This document shows positions 7,815-16,609 of a DNA stretch of 64,000 bases, piece after piece. The translations under genes were made by a program, and so were the position numbers. Every line of letters starts with the position of its first letter. The first letter of the stretch is position 1. Source of the DNA: Enterococcus quebecensis (GTDB taxonomy: Bacteria > Bacillota > Bacilli > Lactobacillales > Enterococcaceae); NCBI RefSeq assembly GCF_001730365.1, contig NZ_MIKB01000004.1:1-64000 (forward strand), given 5' to 3'. The notes under the pieces were generated by a model. That model had not been told where the DNA came from and did no database searches. It worked only from the letters and a program-made list of their open reading frames with translations.

Positions 7815-8153
7815 TTATACTTCGTTTTGTCTAGCTGCTTCAAAATGAATTGATAAGACGTACATTTCATCTTGTGGCAAATTGCCGATATGCTGAACAA
7901 CTTTATCCGCAATCATCAATGCTTCTTTAGATACTTCCTCAAACATCACCGGATCAACACCAGACATTTTTTCATCAGCCTTCGATCGTTTGATCATTTC
8001 ATTAACGTGATTAATCAAAATCGTCCACTGTAGCTCTGTTGGTTCTATCTTTTGTTCCTCCAACAACTCACTGATTTTTTCCAGCGACGCTTCCAACTCG
8101 ACTTTATTCGAACTTTCGTCAATTATTTTTCGAGCATCGTCAGTTATTTTCAT
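7815..8153 (-). CDS. Small PRD-domain protein (EF_0829-like)
   Basis: 112 residues, a single PTS-regulation domain without DNA-binding part. PRDs are helical modules in which histidines are phosphorylated by HPr or EIIB. Here H49 (LINHVNEM) and H104 (SIHFEA) are candidates. The gene begins 5 nt after the BglG-type regulator stop with AGAGAGGGG upstream, so the two are translated together. It could modulate that regulator or serve as a phosphate sink. The family occurs specifically in the SFCGS/DUF4310 clusters. Confidence 0.78.
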   Translation of the reverse strand: MKITDDARKIIDESSNKVELEASLEKISELLEEQKIEPTELQWTILINHVNEMIKRSKADEKMSGVDPVMFEEVSKEALMIADKVVQHIGNLPQDEMYVLSIHFEAARQNEV

Positions 8154-8158
8154 CTATA

Positions 8159-10027
8159 CTACCCCTCTCTTATATAATTCAATAAAGCAGTAATTTCTGC
8201 TTGATTAACCATTAAATCATTTTTCGCAAAAATCTGTTCGATCTTCTCCACTAACTCTTGTTGAGCTAACAACATTTCTTTTACAACATTGCCCTCATTC
8301 TCGTACTGACTGTCAAAAGTGATACGATGAACCATCAACATCACATGGAGTAAAAACGCTTCCTTATATTCTTGCGTTAATTTTTCAGCAAAGACCTTAA
8401 GCAGTTCTTCATAAATCACGTATGTCCGCACAATTATATCTCGACTCTCAACTTCAATTCCTTGCTTTTCTTTGACTTGCTGACGAGGAATCAAACGAGG
8501 AACTTTTCTTGCTTGATTATGAGTCAAAATCTTATTGACCTCTTCTTGAATACTGTGAATATCAGCTGTTGTCGGCAACGGATTAACTTTAATAAATGGA
8601 CGATTTAAGATCTCGATGGGAAAAATACTCAAAACTAAATCTGGATTTTTTTCCTCAATAACATCTACCGCATTCAATACAGAAGCAAAGCCTGCAATTT
8701 CAACATTAGAAACTTCTTCCAAAATTTTTTGTTCGATTAGGCTTGTCACACCTAATCCAGTTGAACAAACATAAACGATTCGTACTACATTGATTTCATG
8801 ACGATTTTTTTCATAAGCAACTAAAAAATGTAACGCAATGTAAGCAATGAATGAATCATTAATTAACAATGCTGATCCCACAATATCACTTTGACTGGCA
8901 AATTGGATCGCAGAAAACAATTGTGGATACTTGGCCTTGATGTCATCAACAAATGGATTATATTCATTAATAAAAAGATGCTTTTTAGTTAATCGTAAAG
9001 ACAAATGAGCAAAAAGATTCGTGAACAACTGCCGATCTCGATAAAAAGGGAAATTAATTTCTTCTGAAACGTCTTTTATTAACTCTTCAGTCAAACCTAC
9101 GATATCTTGCTGATTATTCGCCACAAACACATCACTATAAATGTAAAGGTATTCATCTGCTAATAGAGGCAATTCATAATGATTAAACACTTTGTTCATC
9201 AATAAAAATGGCAATTCTTCCTTTTGCTGCAAAACTTTTTGATTTGTCAGCATTTTATAGCCACCAACAGTATGATGTAGCTGCATTCTAGAAACTGCTA
9301 TTGCCACACGTAATGTAATTGAAAGGATCTCAGAATAATTAAATTGATCAAATAATGACGGATCCAACAAACTAGTCATTTCTTTTAGAGCAACTTGGTA
9401 GATATTTTGAAAAATCGTATTGACTCCAACATGAACTTCCTTCATTTTTTTCTTTTGACCAGATTGAACAAAGTAACTCATAATTTGATAAATATCATAT
9501 TCTGTAATTTCTTTTTGTGTTATGAATTCCATCAACAAACGTATTTTACTTTCCTCACCAATGATAGAAAATCCTTGCCTACTTTGACGATCTAGTGCAA
9601 GATCATACACACGGATTTTTTCTTCCACACGTTCCAAATCGCTGATGACTGTATTCCTACTAACCTGCAGTCCATCTGCTAGTTCATGAGATGTTAGATA
9701 TTTCGATGCTAATAATAAGTGAAAAATCAGTTGATTTACTCTTAATTCCTGGTCAGGATATGTTTCAAAGCGTTCTACTTCAATGATTTCATTTTTCAAA
9801 GTCAAACGTTCTGAATCAGGTATTTCCAACCAGATTCCTTTATTACGACGTGTCTGCAGTACAACATTCTGTTCTTTAAACCAATCACGAACATTTTCTA
9901 AATCGTATTTGATCGTACGTACACTCACTTGGAAGGTTTCTGCCAATTCTTTTGTTGTAACACTTTCATCTAAATCTAATAGCAACAACAAGATTTTTAT
10001 TTCTCGTTTTGATAAGTGCAGTGACAT
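8159..10027 (-). CDS. BglG/MtlR-type transcriptional activator with PRDs and EIIB-like domain
   Basis: About 622 residues. Domain order: HTH (about 5-60), second Mga/HTH-like region (about 95-155), PRD1 (about 190-300), PRD2 (about 300-410, with FAHLSLRL and IALHFLVAYE), EIIB-like domain around 417-500 with a CSTGLGVTS phospho-cysteine loop, and a C-terminal helical PRD-like part. This is the layout of DNA-binding PTS-controlled activators (MtlR/LicR/ManR), not RNA-binding antiterminators. I prefer the ATG at 10027 (GGTGAG upstream) over GTG 10036 or TTG 10039. It heads the minus-strand operon and probably activates it when its substrate is being imported. Confidence 0.85.
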   Translation of the reverse strand: MSLHLSKREIKILLLLLDLDESVTTKELAETFQVSVRTIKYDLENVRDWFKEQNVVLQTRRNKGIWLEIPDSERLTLKNEIIEVERFETYPDQELRVNQLIFHLLLASKYLTSHELADGLQVSRNTVISDLERVEEKIRVYDLALDRQSRQGFSIIGEESKIRLLMEFITQKEITEYDIYQIMSYFVQSGQKKKMKEVHVGVNTIFQNIYQVALKEMTSLLDPSLFDQFNYSEILSITLRVAIAVSRMQLHHTVGGYKMLTNQKVLQQKEELPFLLMNKVFNHYELPLLADEYLYIYSDVFVANNQQDIVGLTEELIKDVSEEINFPFYRDRQLFTNLFAHLSLRLTKKHLFINEYNPFVDDIKAKYPQLFSAIQFASQSDIVGSALLINDSFIAYIALHFLVAYEKNRHEINVVRIVYVCSTGLGVTSLIEQKILEEVSNVEIAGFASVLNAVDVIEEKNPDLVLSIFPIEILNRPFIKVNPLPTTADIHSIQEEVNKILTHNQARKVPRLIPRQQVKEKQGIEVESRDIIVRTYVIYEELLKVFAEKLTQEYKEAFLLHVMLMVHRITFDSQYENEGNVVKEMLLAQQELVEKIEQIFAKNDLMVNQAEITALLNYIREG

Positions 10028-10097
10028 TTTACTCACCAACTTTCTTTCCCTTACACTTGAACTATAGCTTGATTTTTATTCCTTAACAACACAAAAA

Positions 10098-10121
10098 AGT
10101 TGCACTTACACAAGTGCAACT
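10098..10121 (-). terminator. Inverted repeat AGTTGCACTT-ACAC-AAGTGCAACT followed by six Ts on the minus strand
   Basis: A perfect 10-bp stem with a 4-nt loop. Read on the minus strand it is followed by TTTTTT, the form of an intrinsic terminator, and lies 71 nt upstream of the regulator start. The same TTGCAC/GTGCAA half-sites recur further upstream, so it may be both operator and attenuator. Confidence 0.6.
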
Positions 10122-10230
10122 TTCTTAGTATACTATTTTATCTTAAAAATTTAAATTCTTTAAAGTGTTATTTTTTATAATTCAATATAAATACTTCCAG
10201 CGAAACAACAAGGTTTATCACTATTTTTCC

Positions 10231-10300
10231 TTAGTGCAAATGAATATGTGCATTATTAAATACTTTTTTGCACCAACTAGTGCAATGATTTTATTTGCAA
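10231..10300. promoter_or_regulatory. Cluster of TTGCAC/GTGCAA half-sites (candidate operator for the BglG-type regulator)
   Basis: Three sites lie here: TTAGTGCAAATGAATATGTGCA (10231 on), the palindrome TTGCACCAACTAGTGCAA (10268-10285) and a half-site TTGCAA (10295-10300). With the hairpin at 10098-10121 they make at least six similar half-sites upstream of the regulator gene. DNA-binding PRD activators bind inverted repeats upstream of their operons, so this is a plausible autoregulatory or operon-activating region. Inference from sequence only. Confidence 0.5.
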
Positions 10301-10413
10301 CAAAGTATAAATAGGATGGCATTCTTTCAACTGGTGTCTATACAAGAGCCTATCCACTCTTTTGGTTTCTGTTTTATAAGTATTTTACTCCTAGGTTCAA
10401 AATAGTACAAAAC

Positions 10414-10441
10414 AAAAAAGAAGACCGAAGTCTTCTTTTTT
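10414..10441. terminator. Bidirectional intrinsic terminator
   Basis: AAAAAAGAAGAC-CGAA-GTCTTCTTTTTT, a perfect 12-bp stem with A and T tracts on both sides. It separates the Gfo/Idh-type gene (10661-11626, minus) from the regulator's upstream region. Confidence 0.8.
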
Positions 10442-10499
10442 GTCACAGTATTTATAAAAATAAATAGATAAAATCTTCTCCACAAAAATATTTATCCGA

Positions 10500-10640
10500 C
10501 ACGCCCACATCCGGTAGGTATGATTTAACATATGTGCCTCTGTTGTTTTGTCAATCACTAGCCGTCAAAACGGAACAGCCGAAGCTATCTGATTGAGTCA
10601 ACTCGTCGCATGAGGATTACTTTAACACAGATAGGCATTG
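10500..10640. other. Compact structured intergenic segment, possible ncRNA or interspersed repeat
   Basis: This stretch is visibly richer in G+C than the AT-rich DNA around it. At 10542-10602 nested pairing is possible: GTTG/CAAC, then TCAATCA/TGATTGA, enclosing two hairpins CCGT-CAAA-ACGG (10562-10573) and ACAGC-CGAA-GCTAT (10575-10588). The fold reads on either strand. No ORF of convincing length. It lies just downstream of the Gfo/Idh gene and before the 10414 terminator, so it could be the 3' UTR of that transcript, a small RNA, or a dispersed repeat of the genome. Confidence 0.4.
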
Positions 10641-10660
10641 ATTGCAAATCCTTCTGTTGT

Positions 10661-11626
10661 CTAGTTGTCTTCTTTTAGCCACTCATCATATAGAGACTCT
10701 ACCAAAGCTACCGTTTCTAAAGTCATTTTCTTTGTCATCACTGGACTTTCTAGTAAGCCTTTTTGAAGACATTCATTGACATGATCCACTTCAAATACAA
10801 ATTCACTGTCAAAATCACCGATCAACTTTTCTTGATTTCCAAGATCATCATAAATCATCGCTTGTTTTGTTTTCCAAAAATAAGGAATTTCTATGCGACC
10901 TTTTTCACCATAAATCGTCATCTTACTTGGGATATCCAATTTAACTGAAATAAAAACATTACCCAAAATTTGGTTTTGAAACTTCAGTGCTATGTTTGCC
11001 TGATCGTCTGTTGCACCTTTATTTCTTGTCCCACTGCCATAATATTCTGCAATTGATTGGTCTAACACAAATTGCATATACTGCAGAGGATAACTTCCTG
11101 ATCCATGTAGTGTTCCGCCCCCAGCGTCTAACGAATGAAACCAACGGATATGATTAACACTGGGATACGCTGTTACCGATTGAATAAAACGTACCTCACC
11201 TATTTTGTTTTGCTGAATCGCTTTTTTTACTTGTAAACTAATCGGTAAAAAAACTGATTTTTGTGCTTCCATCAAGAAACACCTATTTTGTTTTGCTAAC
11301 TCAAAAAGTTTTTCTGCTTCTGAAGCCTTCAAAGTAAAAGGTTTTTCAACTAAAACATGTTTGTGATTTTCCAACGCCATTTTTGTTGCTTCGTAATGTC
11401 CTTTGTTATACGTAGCAACATAGACAATATCTATTTGCTCATCTTGGCATAACTCTTCATAACTTCCGTATGCTTTAGGAATATCCAAATTTTCGGCTGC
11501 TTTCTCAGCTTTATCCAAATTTCGTGAAGCAATGGCAACAACGGTTCCTAAGCTACTTTTTTTTACGCCTTCTACAAAACGAGGAACTATTTGAGCAGTA
11601 CTTAAAATCCCATAACGAATATTCAT
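10661..11626 (-). CDS. Gfo/Idh/MocA family oxidoreductase
   Basis: 321 residues. N-terminal Rossmann domain with [12 protein letters not shown] (the family often has G-x-G-x-x-A here; this is the common ST variant), and the family signature EKPFT (residues 93-97) with the catalytic-type Lys. The C-terminal alpha/beta domain starts around residue 125. Such enzymes use NAD(P) to oxidise or reduce sugars, inositols or diols. It stands alone between a terminator and the MazF gene, so context gives no substrate. ATG 11626 has AAGGAG upstream. Confidence 0.85.
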   Translation of the reverse strand: MNIRYGILSTAQIVPRFVEGVKKSSLGTVVAIASRNLDKAEKAAENLDIPKAYGSYEELCQDEQIDIVYVATYNKGHYEATKMALENHKHVLVEKPFTLKASEAEKLFELAKQNRCFLMEAQKSVFLPISLQVKKAIQQNKIGEVRFIQSVTAYPSVNHIRWFHSLDAGGGTLHGSGSYPLQYMQFVLDQSIAEYYGSGTRNKGATDDQANIALKFQNQILGNVFISVKLDIPSKMTIYGEKGRIEIPYFWKTKQAMIYDDLGNQEKLIGDFDSEFVFEVDHVNECLQKGLLESPVMTKKMTLETVALVESLYDEWLKEDN

Positions 11627-11711
11627 TCTTATCGACTCCTTTGCTCATACTATAGCCATAAATTCCGAAAATTTCAAAAGGATTCGTTTGTATTCCATTT
11701 AGTTATTGCTA

Positions 11712-11752
11712 AAAAAATAAACGAAACAAAAATACTGTACGTATTGCTTCGT
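11712..11752 (-). terminator. Imperfect hairpin with T-rich 3' flank, probable terminator of mazF
   Basis: On the minus strand ACGAAGCAATAC, a short loop and GTATTTTTGTTTCGT pair with small bulges and are followed by TTATTTTTTT. It lies about 125 nt after the MazF stop. Confidence 0.5.
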
Positions 11753-11878
11753 CTATTCTCTAACAATCAAAAAAACATACTCGTAATTTATTCGGTTCAA
11801 TCTATCAACTATTCCAACTCTATTAACATTGGATTTACGAATATTTATGTATATCTTTATCTATGTACTACTCCCCAT

Positions 11879-12220
11879 TTAACGAATGCCGATACTTATT
11901 TTTAGTGCATGATTAACCTTCAACATATCGTCTTCTTGTAACTGGCAAATCTTGTGAAGGATCCGTTCTTTATCCAACGTTCGGATTTGTTCAAGCAATA
12001 CCAATGACGGTGTCATTCGATCGTCATGCGGTATATCCACTTTGACCTGTGTTGGTTGCATTTTTTTATTCACATTCCTAGTAATAGGTGCAACAATCAA
12101 CGTTGGACTAAATAAGTTTCCCTTATTATTTTGAATAATCAATACCGGTCTGATTCCTCCTTGCTCTGAACCAACAACAGGCGAGAGATTTGCATAAAAG
12201 ATTTCTCCCCTTCGCATCAT
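11879..12220 (-). CDS. mazF: MazF/PemK-type endoribonuclease toxin, no adjacent antitoxin seen
   Basis: 113 residues with the full MazF fold: RRGEIFYANLSPVVGSEQGG at the start, RPVLIIQNN, PTLIVAPIT and LLEQIRTLD near the C-terminus, including the conserved Arg and Thr of the active site. MazF toxins cut single-stranded mRNA at short motifs. In Bacillota the antitoxin gene normally sits directly upstream, or alr precedes it. Here the 540 bp upstream contain no credible ORF, so the toxin appears orphan; an antitoxin must be elsewhere, or the gene has a housekeeping role. Two ATGs (12220, 12217) are possible; AGGGGTGAT lies upstream. Confidence 0.88.
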   Translation of the reverse strand: MMRRGEIFYANLSPVVGSEQGGIRPVLIIQNNKGNLFSPTLIVAPITRNVNKKMQPTQVKVDIPHDDRMTPSLVLLEQIRTLDKERILHKICQLQEDDMLKVNHALKISIGIR

Positions 12221-12764
12221 AATACTTTATCACCCCTAACCTAACAAAATCTTCTTCATTGTAAATTATATCATGCTTTTATAGTAAAATTTTTCAATAT
12301 TTTGTACCAATCACTTAAAACTTTGATAATCTCTTTAAAAAGAGGATTTCATGAGAAAAAATTATTTAATAATTATTTTCAAAAAAGAAAATACGCTCTG
12401 TCAATTAGATACCTTTCCATTCGATATACCACACATAAAAATAACATAAATTCAATTACGGATATCATTAATCCTCATTTATATAGCAATAATTATATGT
12501 TTTATTTGAGAAACAACAACACCATCAACATACTTTATTCATTTATCTAAACAAGTAATTATTTCCGTAAAAAAACATTTTTATATAAAAGTGTCTTTAG
12601 AAAATGAACATTCCGTCTTCCTATCAAACAAATTACAATTCATATTCTCACCATTTTTTTATTTTGAAGTTACTTGTTATTTTGTTAAATAAAAAAAATC
12701 AGAAATCATACTTGATAAAATCAAATACAACGACTGATAAATTAAATTTTTTTATTTTTTAATC
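12221..12764. other. AT-rich intergenic stretch without a gene
   Basis: Contains a minus-strand TATAAT (about 12268-12273) that could serve as -10 for mazF. A plus-strand ORF of 82 codons lacks a ribosome site and has low-complexity composition, so it is not called. I see no antitoxin, repeat or stable hairpin. Confidence 0.5.
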
Positions 12765-13394
12765 TTATAACTCATTTAAAATACTGGCAACTTTAGTTGT
12801 AATCAAATCAATAGCTACGTGATTTTCTCCACCTTCTGGAACGATCACATCGGCATATCGTTTTGTAGGTTCGATAAATTGATGGTACATTGGTTTCACC
12901 ACCGTCAAATACTGTTCAATAACAGAATCCAATGTCCTTCCACGCTCTTCCATATCCCTTTTAATTCTTCGGATAATACGAATATCGTCATCTGTATCTA
13001 CATATAATTTAATATCCATTAGTTCCCTTAATCGAGTATCCTCCAAAATCAAGATACCTTCTAAAATAATGACTTCTTTTGGTTCTTGGATCACAGTTTC
13101 AGAACTTCTCGTATGAGCTACATAATCATACACTGGTTTTTCAATGGTCTGATAATTTATTAACTGCTCTAAATGATCAATCAACAAATCCGTATCAAAA
13201 GCAAATGGATGATCATAATTAGTTGCCAATCTTTCTTCAAAACTCAGATGGCTTTGATCTTTATAATAAGAATCTTGTTCCAACATCATGATAGAATGAT
13301 TCGGAAAGTGATTGAAAATTGCCCGACTAACACTTGTTTTGCCACTGCCGGAACCACCAGTAACACCAATCACGATTGGTTGATTATTTTTCAT
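12765..13394 (-). CDS. udk: Uridine kinase
   Basis: 209 residues. P-loop GGSGSGKT at residues 13-20, followed by [15 protein letters not shown] and the NYDHPFAFD motif typical of uridine/cytidine kinases, and EGILILED in the middle. It phosphorylates uridine and cytidine with ATP or GTP in pyrimidine salvage. Length matches the family. Start supported by GAGAGG about 9 nt upstream. It appears monocistronic; an AT-rich gap separates it from mazF downstream. Confidence 0.93.
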   Translation of the reverse strand: MKNNQPIVIGVTGGSGSGKTSVSRAIFNHFPNHSIMMLEQDSYYKDQSHLSFEERLATNYDHPFAFDTDLLIDHLEQLINYQTIEKPVYDYVAHTRSSETVIQEPKEVIILEGILILEDTRLRELMDIKLYVDTDDDIRIIRRIKRDMEERGRTLDSVIEQYLTVVKPMYHQFIEPTKRYADVIVPEGGENHVAIDLITTKVASILNEL

Positions 13395-13536
13395 TCAACG
13401 AAACCTCTCTCTTATATGTAATAGTCATGATAACCTTTTTCTATTATAATAGAAACTAGAAAGAAAGCCACAATTTTATTCAATATTTTTCAAAATTCCT
13501 TTATTTATAAATAATCTCATAGAAAGGACGTATACT

Positions 13537-13989
13537 ATGATCATTAGAACCATAAAAAAATTACAGTCAGTTCATTATGACTTATTTTTATCAGCTGATC
13601 CAAATAAACGTTTAATTACTAACTATCTAGAACGTGGTTTATGCTTTGAATTAATTGTTAATGATACAATCGTTGGTGTTTTAGTGTTGCTTCCGACTCG
13701 ACCTGAAACACTAGAAATTGTAAATGTTGCTATATCTGAAACTTATCAAAGACAAGGGTTTGGGGAGCAATTAATCCAATTTGCGTTAGCTCATGCCGAA
13801 AAAAATCACTATAAAACGGTGGAAATTGGTACTGGAAGTACTAGCTTTGGGCAATTATACCTCTATCAAAAATGCGGCTTTCGTATGACTAGTGTTGATC
13901 AGAATTTTTTTCTTCGTCACTATGAAGAAGAGATCATCGAAAATAGACTGGTTTTAAAAGATATGGTTCGTTTAAGTATTGATATTTAA
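13537..13989 (+). CDS. GNAT family N-acetyltransferase
   Basis: 150 residues with the GNAT core: a beta strand ending in EIVNVAI, then ISETYQRQGFGEQLIQFA, where RQGFGEQL is the acetyl-CoA pyrophosphate loop (consensus R/Q-x-x-G-x-G/A). The C-terminal GFRMTSVDQNFF strand is characteristic of YvbK-like acetyltransferases. Acceptor unknown. AGAAAGGACG precedes the ATG. A bidirectional terminator separates it from the convergent nucleotidase gene. Confidence 0.85.
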   Translation: MIIRTIKKLQSVHYDLFLSADPNKRLITNYLERGLCFELIVNDTIVGVLVLLPTRPETLEIVNVAISETYQRQGFGEQLIQFALAHAEKNHYKTVEIGTGSTSFGQLYLYQKCGFRMTSVDQNFFLRHYEEEIIENRLVLKDMVRLSIDI

Positions 13990-13998
13990 AATAAAAAC

Positions 13999-14040
13999 AG
14001 GAATCAAGAGTTATCTAGAAACTCCTGATTCCTATTTTTT
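13999..14040. terminator. Bidirectional terminator between GNAT and nucleotidase genes
   Basis: AGGAATCAAGAGTT (13999-14012) pairs with AACTC-C-TGATTCCT (14020-14033), followed by ATTTTTT on the plus strand; the minus strand also has a T-rich flank. Confidence 0.8.
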
Positions 14041-14725
14041 ATTGTTCCAACACACTGAAAATATCATCCAATCGACTAATTTCGTATGTCGGTTTGATGA
14101 TTGAGTCTGCGGGTTGTTTAGAGGAGTTCAACCATAGTGTTTGAATTTCAGCTAAGTTTCCACCTTGAATATCAGAAGCTAGAGAATCGCCAATAATTAG
14201 CGTTTTTTCCTGATCAAAGCTAGGAATCCTTTCAAAAACATAGTCAAAATACTCCTTCATCGGTTTTTGATACCCCACTTCTTCCGATACAAAAACATCG
14301 TTAAAAAATGGTCTTAACTCTGAATCATCCAGCCGCTGATACTGCGTTTTCGCTACCCCATTTGTTACAATATACAGCTGATAATTTGGTTTTAGCTGTT
14401 GAATGATTTCTTTACTATTGCCTAACAAATCATGACCTTGACTTAAATGATAACGGTATTTTTGTCCCAGCTTTTTCCCGTCTACTTTTTTATCCAATTG
14501 TTTAAATAACAAACTAAAACGAGTCTCTGTGATGGTCTTTTTAGTTGTTTTTCCTTGTTCAAAATCCTGCCATAATTGGCTGTTAATTTTTTTATATGTT
14601 GCTGCTATTTCATCCGTTAGCGCTAAGCCTTCTTCTTGAAAAAGGGCTTGCAATGCTTTTTTTTCCGTTAATTGAAAGTCTAATAACGTATCATCCACAT
14701 CAAATAATAATGTCTTAAATTTCAT
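14039..14725 (-). CDS. yjjG: YjjG-family HAD pyrimidine nucleotidase
   Basis: 228 residues of the HAD-IA superfamily. Motif I DVDDTLLDF (residues 9-17), motif II YIVTNG, motif III KPMKEYF and motif IV IIGDSLASDIQGG are all present. YjjG enzymes dephosphorylate non-canonical pyrimidine nucleotides such as 5-fluoro-dUMP, protecting DNA. The start overlaps the rsuA-like stop as ATGA, so the two are translationally coupled. Confidence 0.85.
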   Translation of the reverse strand: MKFKTLLFDVDDTLLDFQLTEKKALQALFQEEGLALTDEIAATYKKINSQLWQDFEQGKTTKKTITETRFSLLFKQLDKKVDGKKLGQKYRYHLSQGHDLLGNSKEIIQQLKPNYQLYIVTNGVAKTQYQRLDDSELRPFFNDVFVSEEVGYQKPMKEYFDYVFERIPSFDQEKTLIIGDSLASDIQGGNLAEIQTLWLNSSKQPADSIIKPTYEISRLDDIFSVLEQ

Positions 14726-15471
14726 GTTACACGCTCTTCTCTTTTTTTGTGTGCGGTAAAGTAAGGCAACAAAGACTGTAATTCTTCTTGATTCAACGAA
14801 CGATATTCGCCCAACGCAAGACTTGTGTCCAACTTGATTGGTCCCATTGATAATCGTTTTAAATAAATCACTTTTTTGTCGACAGATAAAAACATTTTTT
14901 TGACCTGATGAAACTTCCCTTCTGTGATATCTAAATAAACATGGCTTTTATCTTTATTCGAGGATAAAATCGTCAGTTCTGCCTTTTTACATTTTGTGCC
15001 ATCAGAAAATACAATTCCTTGAGCAAATGCAGCACAATCGGCTGTTGTCAGTTCTGCATTAACAATTACTTCATAACGCTTTGAAACTTTTTTATGAGGC
15101 AACAGTAATTGATAGCCTAATTGTCCATTATCTGTAATTAACAGCAGCCCTTCTGTATCGCGATCCAATCTTCCGATAGGATATAATCCAATTCTTTGAT
15201 CACTTTCATCTAGTAAATCAATAACTGTTTGATAGTGTGCATCCTTGACTGCCGTCACTACACCTTGGGGTTTATTCAACATATAATACACATGAGTCTT
15301 GTGCTGGATTTTTTTAGTTCCAACAAAAATCTCCTGTAACGTGGCATCCACATTTAAACTTTCATCTAGGATGATTCGACCATCAACCCTGACTTGTTTA
15401 CTGCGAATCAAAGCTTTAACTTTTCTTCTAGAACCTAATTTTTCCTGTTCCAATAATTTATCTAAACGCAT
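14722..15471 (-). CDS. rsuA: RsuA-type 16S rRNA pseudouridine synthase
   Basis: 249 residues. N-terminal S4 RNA-binding domain (MRLDKLLEQEKLGSRRKVKALI, written here only as a landmark of its first 20 or so residues) and a catalytic domain with GRLDRDTEGLLL around residue 105, whose Asp is the nucleophile. The family makes pseudouridine 516 of 16S rRNA. It is followed by the nucleotidase gene with a 4-nt overlap. Length and both domains fit the family. Confidence 0.88.
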   Translation of the reverse strand: MRLDKLLEQEKLGSRRKVKALIRSKQVRVDGRIILDESLNVDATLQEIFVGTKKIQHKTHVYYMLNKPQGVVTAVKDAHYQTVIDLLDESDQRIGLYPIGRLDRDTEGLLLITDNGQLGYQLLLPHKKVSKRYEVIVNAELTTADCAAFAQGIVFSDGTKCKKAELTILSSNKDKSHVYLDITEGKFHQVKKMFLSVDKKVIYLKRLSMGPIKLDTSLALGEYRSLNQEELQSLLPYFTAHKKREERVT

Positions 15472-15608
15472 TTATTTTCCTCATTTCAACTAATAGTTTA
15501 GTATAAACAATGGAGGATGAAAAGAAAATAAATTAAAAATCGCCTCTTACATTATCCAATCAACCTTTAAGTAATAATTAAAAGACTTCTTTTCTCTTTT
15601 CACTTCCC

Positions 15609-15637
15609 TTGACTTACCTTTTGTTTAGAGGTATGGT
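15609..15637 (+). promoter_or_regulatory. Promoter upstream of the rplY leader
   Basis: TTGACT (15609-15614), 17-bp spacer, TATGGT (15632-15637). It would start an RNA near 15644, some 330 nt before the rplY start. Confidence 0.6.
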
Positions 15638-15643
15638 TGATTT

Positions 15644-15750
15644 AGAAAGTGAATAAGGTTTCTCAAAAACAGCGTAATGACCTGGGAGAGAATAAGGTAT
15701 CATATGGAATTTCCCCTGGATGATTGTGCACAATTATTCGGGATTTTTTG
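15644..15750 (+). ncRNA. Candidate small RNA or attenuated rplY leader ending in a terminator
   Basis: The segment runs from the promoter's expected start to a long hairpin at 15712-15743 (TCCC...GGGA enclosing ATTGTGCACAAT), followed by TTTTTTG. The terminator would stop most transcripts before rplY, leaving a ~105-nt RNA. No ORF is seen. It could be a stand-alone sRNA or a leader whose terminator is controlled. Sequence does not match a riboswitch class I know. Confidence 0.5.
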
Positions 15751-15925
15751 TTTTTGCTGTCCATTTTGTAGAAGCATCTTGTTCGTTTCAATTTATGAAC
15801 AAGAAAACCTTAGCTAAGTTTGAGCTTTTGCATGTTTACAATCAACAGCAGCAAAACTCCTTTTTTCCATCATGTTGCGTTTTGCAGATAACCAAATATA
15901 AATTCATTTTGATTTATCTAGCTTC

Positions 15926-15944
15926 ACAGACTATACGAGTCTGT
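15926..15944 (+). promoter_or_regulatory. Hairpin ACAGACT-ATACG-AGTCTGT just before the rplY ribosome site
   Basis: A perfect 7-bp stem followed by TTTTGCTTTT and, 16 nt on, AAGGAGG. It could be a weak second terminator or a structure affecting ribosome access. Upstream at 15779-15804 another hairpin (CTTGTTC/GAACAAG) is visible. Confidence 0.5.
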
Positions 15945-15977
15945 TTTGCTTTTAAATTTTAAGGAGGAATTTAGGTT

Positions 15978-16589
15978 ATGTCAGTATCATTAGAAGTTAA
16001 AGAAAGAGCTGTCCGTCCACGTTCACTAAGAAATCAACTACGTCACTCTGGTCAAGTTCCTGCAGTCGTTTACGGGTATGAAATCGAAAGTACGCCTATC
16101 TCAGTTGATCAAAAAGAATTAACAAAAATCTTACGTGATAATGGTGTTAATGCTGTAATCACAATGACTGTTGGTGGTAAAAAAATCAACACATTACTGT
16201 TTAAAGCACAATTAGATACTTTCACAACTCAAATGAAACATGTTGAATTCCTTGCTGTAAACATGAAAGAAACAACCGAAGTAGAAGCAGAAATCCTTCT
16301 TGTCGGCGAATCTGAAGGGGTAAAAGCTGGTGGTGAGTTAACACAGAACTTATACAACGTTCTTGTTTCAGCGACACCAGATAAATTACCAGAACGTGTT
16401 GAAGTTGATATTACTAAACTTGCTATTGGCGATGCAATTACTGTCGCTGATTTACAAAAAAATAAAGATTATGACATCATTACTGAGGGTGAAGAACAAA
16501 TCGCAGCTGTTGTAGAAGCTAAAGCAGCTGTTGCAGAATCTTCAGAAGAAGCAGCAGAACCAACTGTAATTGGTGAAAAAACAGAATAA
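15978..16589 (+). CDS. rplY: 50S ribosomal protein L25 / general stress protein Ctc
   Basis: 203 residues, the long Ctc form: N-terminal L25 5S-rRNA-binding domain (about 1-92) and a C-terminal TL5-like beta domain, ending in a Glu/Ala-rich acidic tail. It binds 5S rRNA and is stress-induced in Bacillus. AAGGAGGA lies 9 nt before the ATG. It is preceded by a ~330-nt leader with a terminator and hairpins, and followed by a very strong terminator, so it is a single-gene unit. Confidence 0.93.
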   Translation: MSVSLEVKERAVRPRSLRNQLRHSGQVPAVVYGYEIESTPISVDQKELTKILRDNGVNAVITMTVGGKKINTLLFKAQLDTFTTQMKHVEFLAVNMKETTEVEAEILLVGESEGVKAGGELTQNLYNVLVSATPDKLPERVEVDITKLAIGDAITVADLQKNKDYDIITEGEEQIAAVVEAKAAVAESSEEAAEPTVIGEKTE

Positions 16590-16609
16590 ATTATAAAAAA
16601 ATAGAGACA

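Noticed and set aside
10500-10640. Short minus-strand reading frame over the structured island
   Set aside because: It would give only short peptides without a ribosome site, so I treat the region as RNA structure or repeat.
12302-12550. 82-codon plus-strand ORF upstream of mazF, considered as antitoxin
   Set aside because: Wrong strand for a mazEF pair, no ribosome site, and low-complexity Asn/Ile/Tyr-rich sequence unlike MazE.
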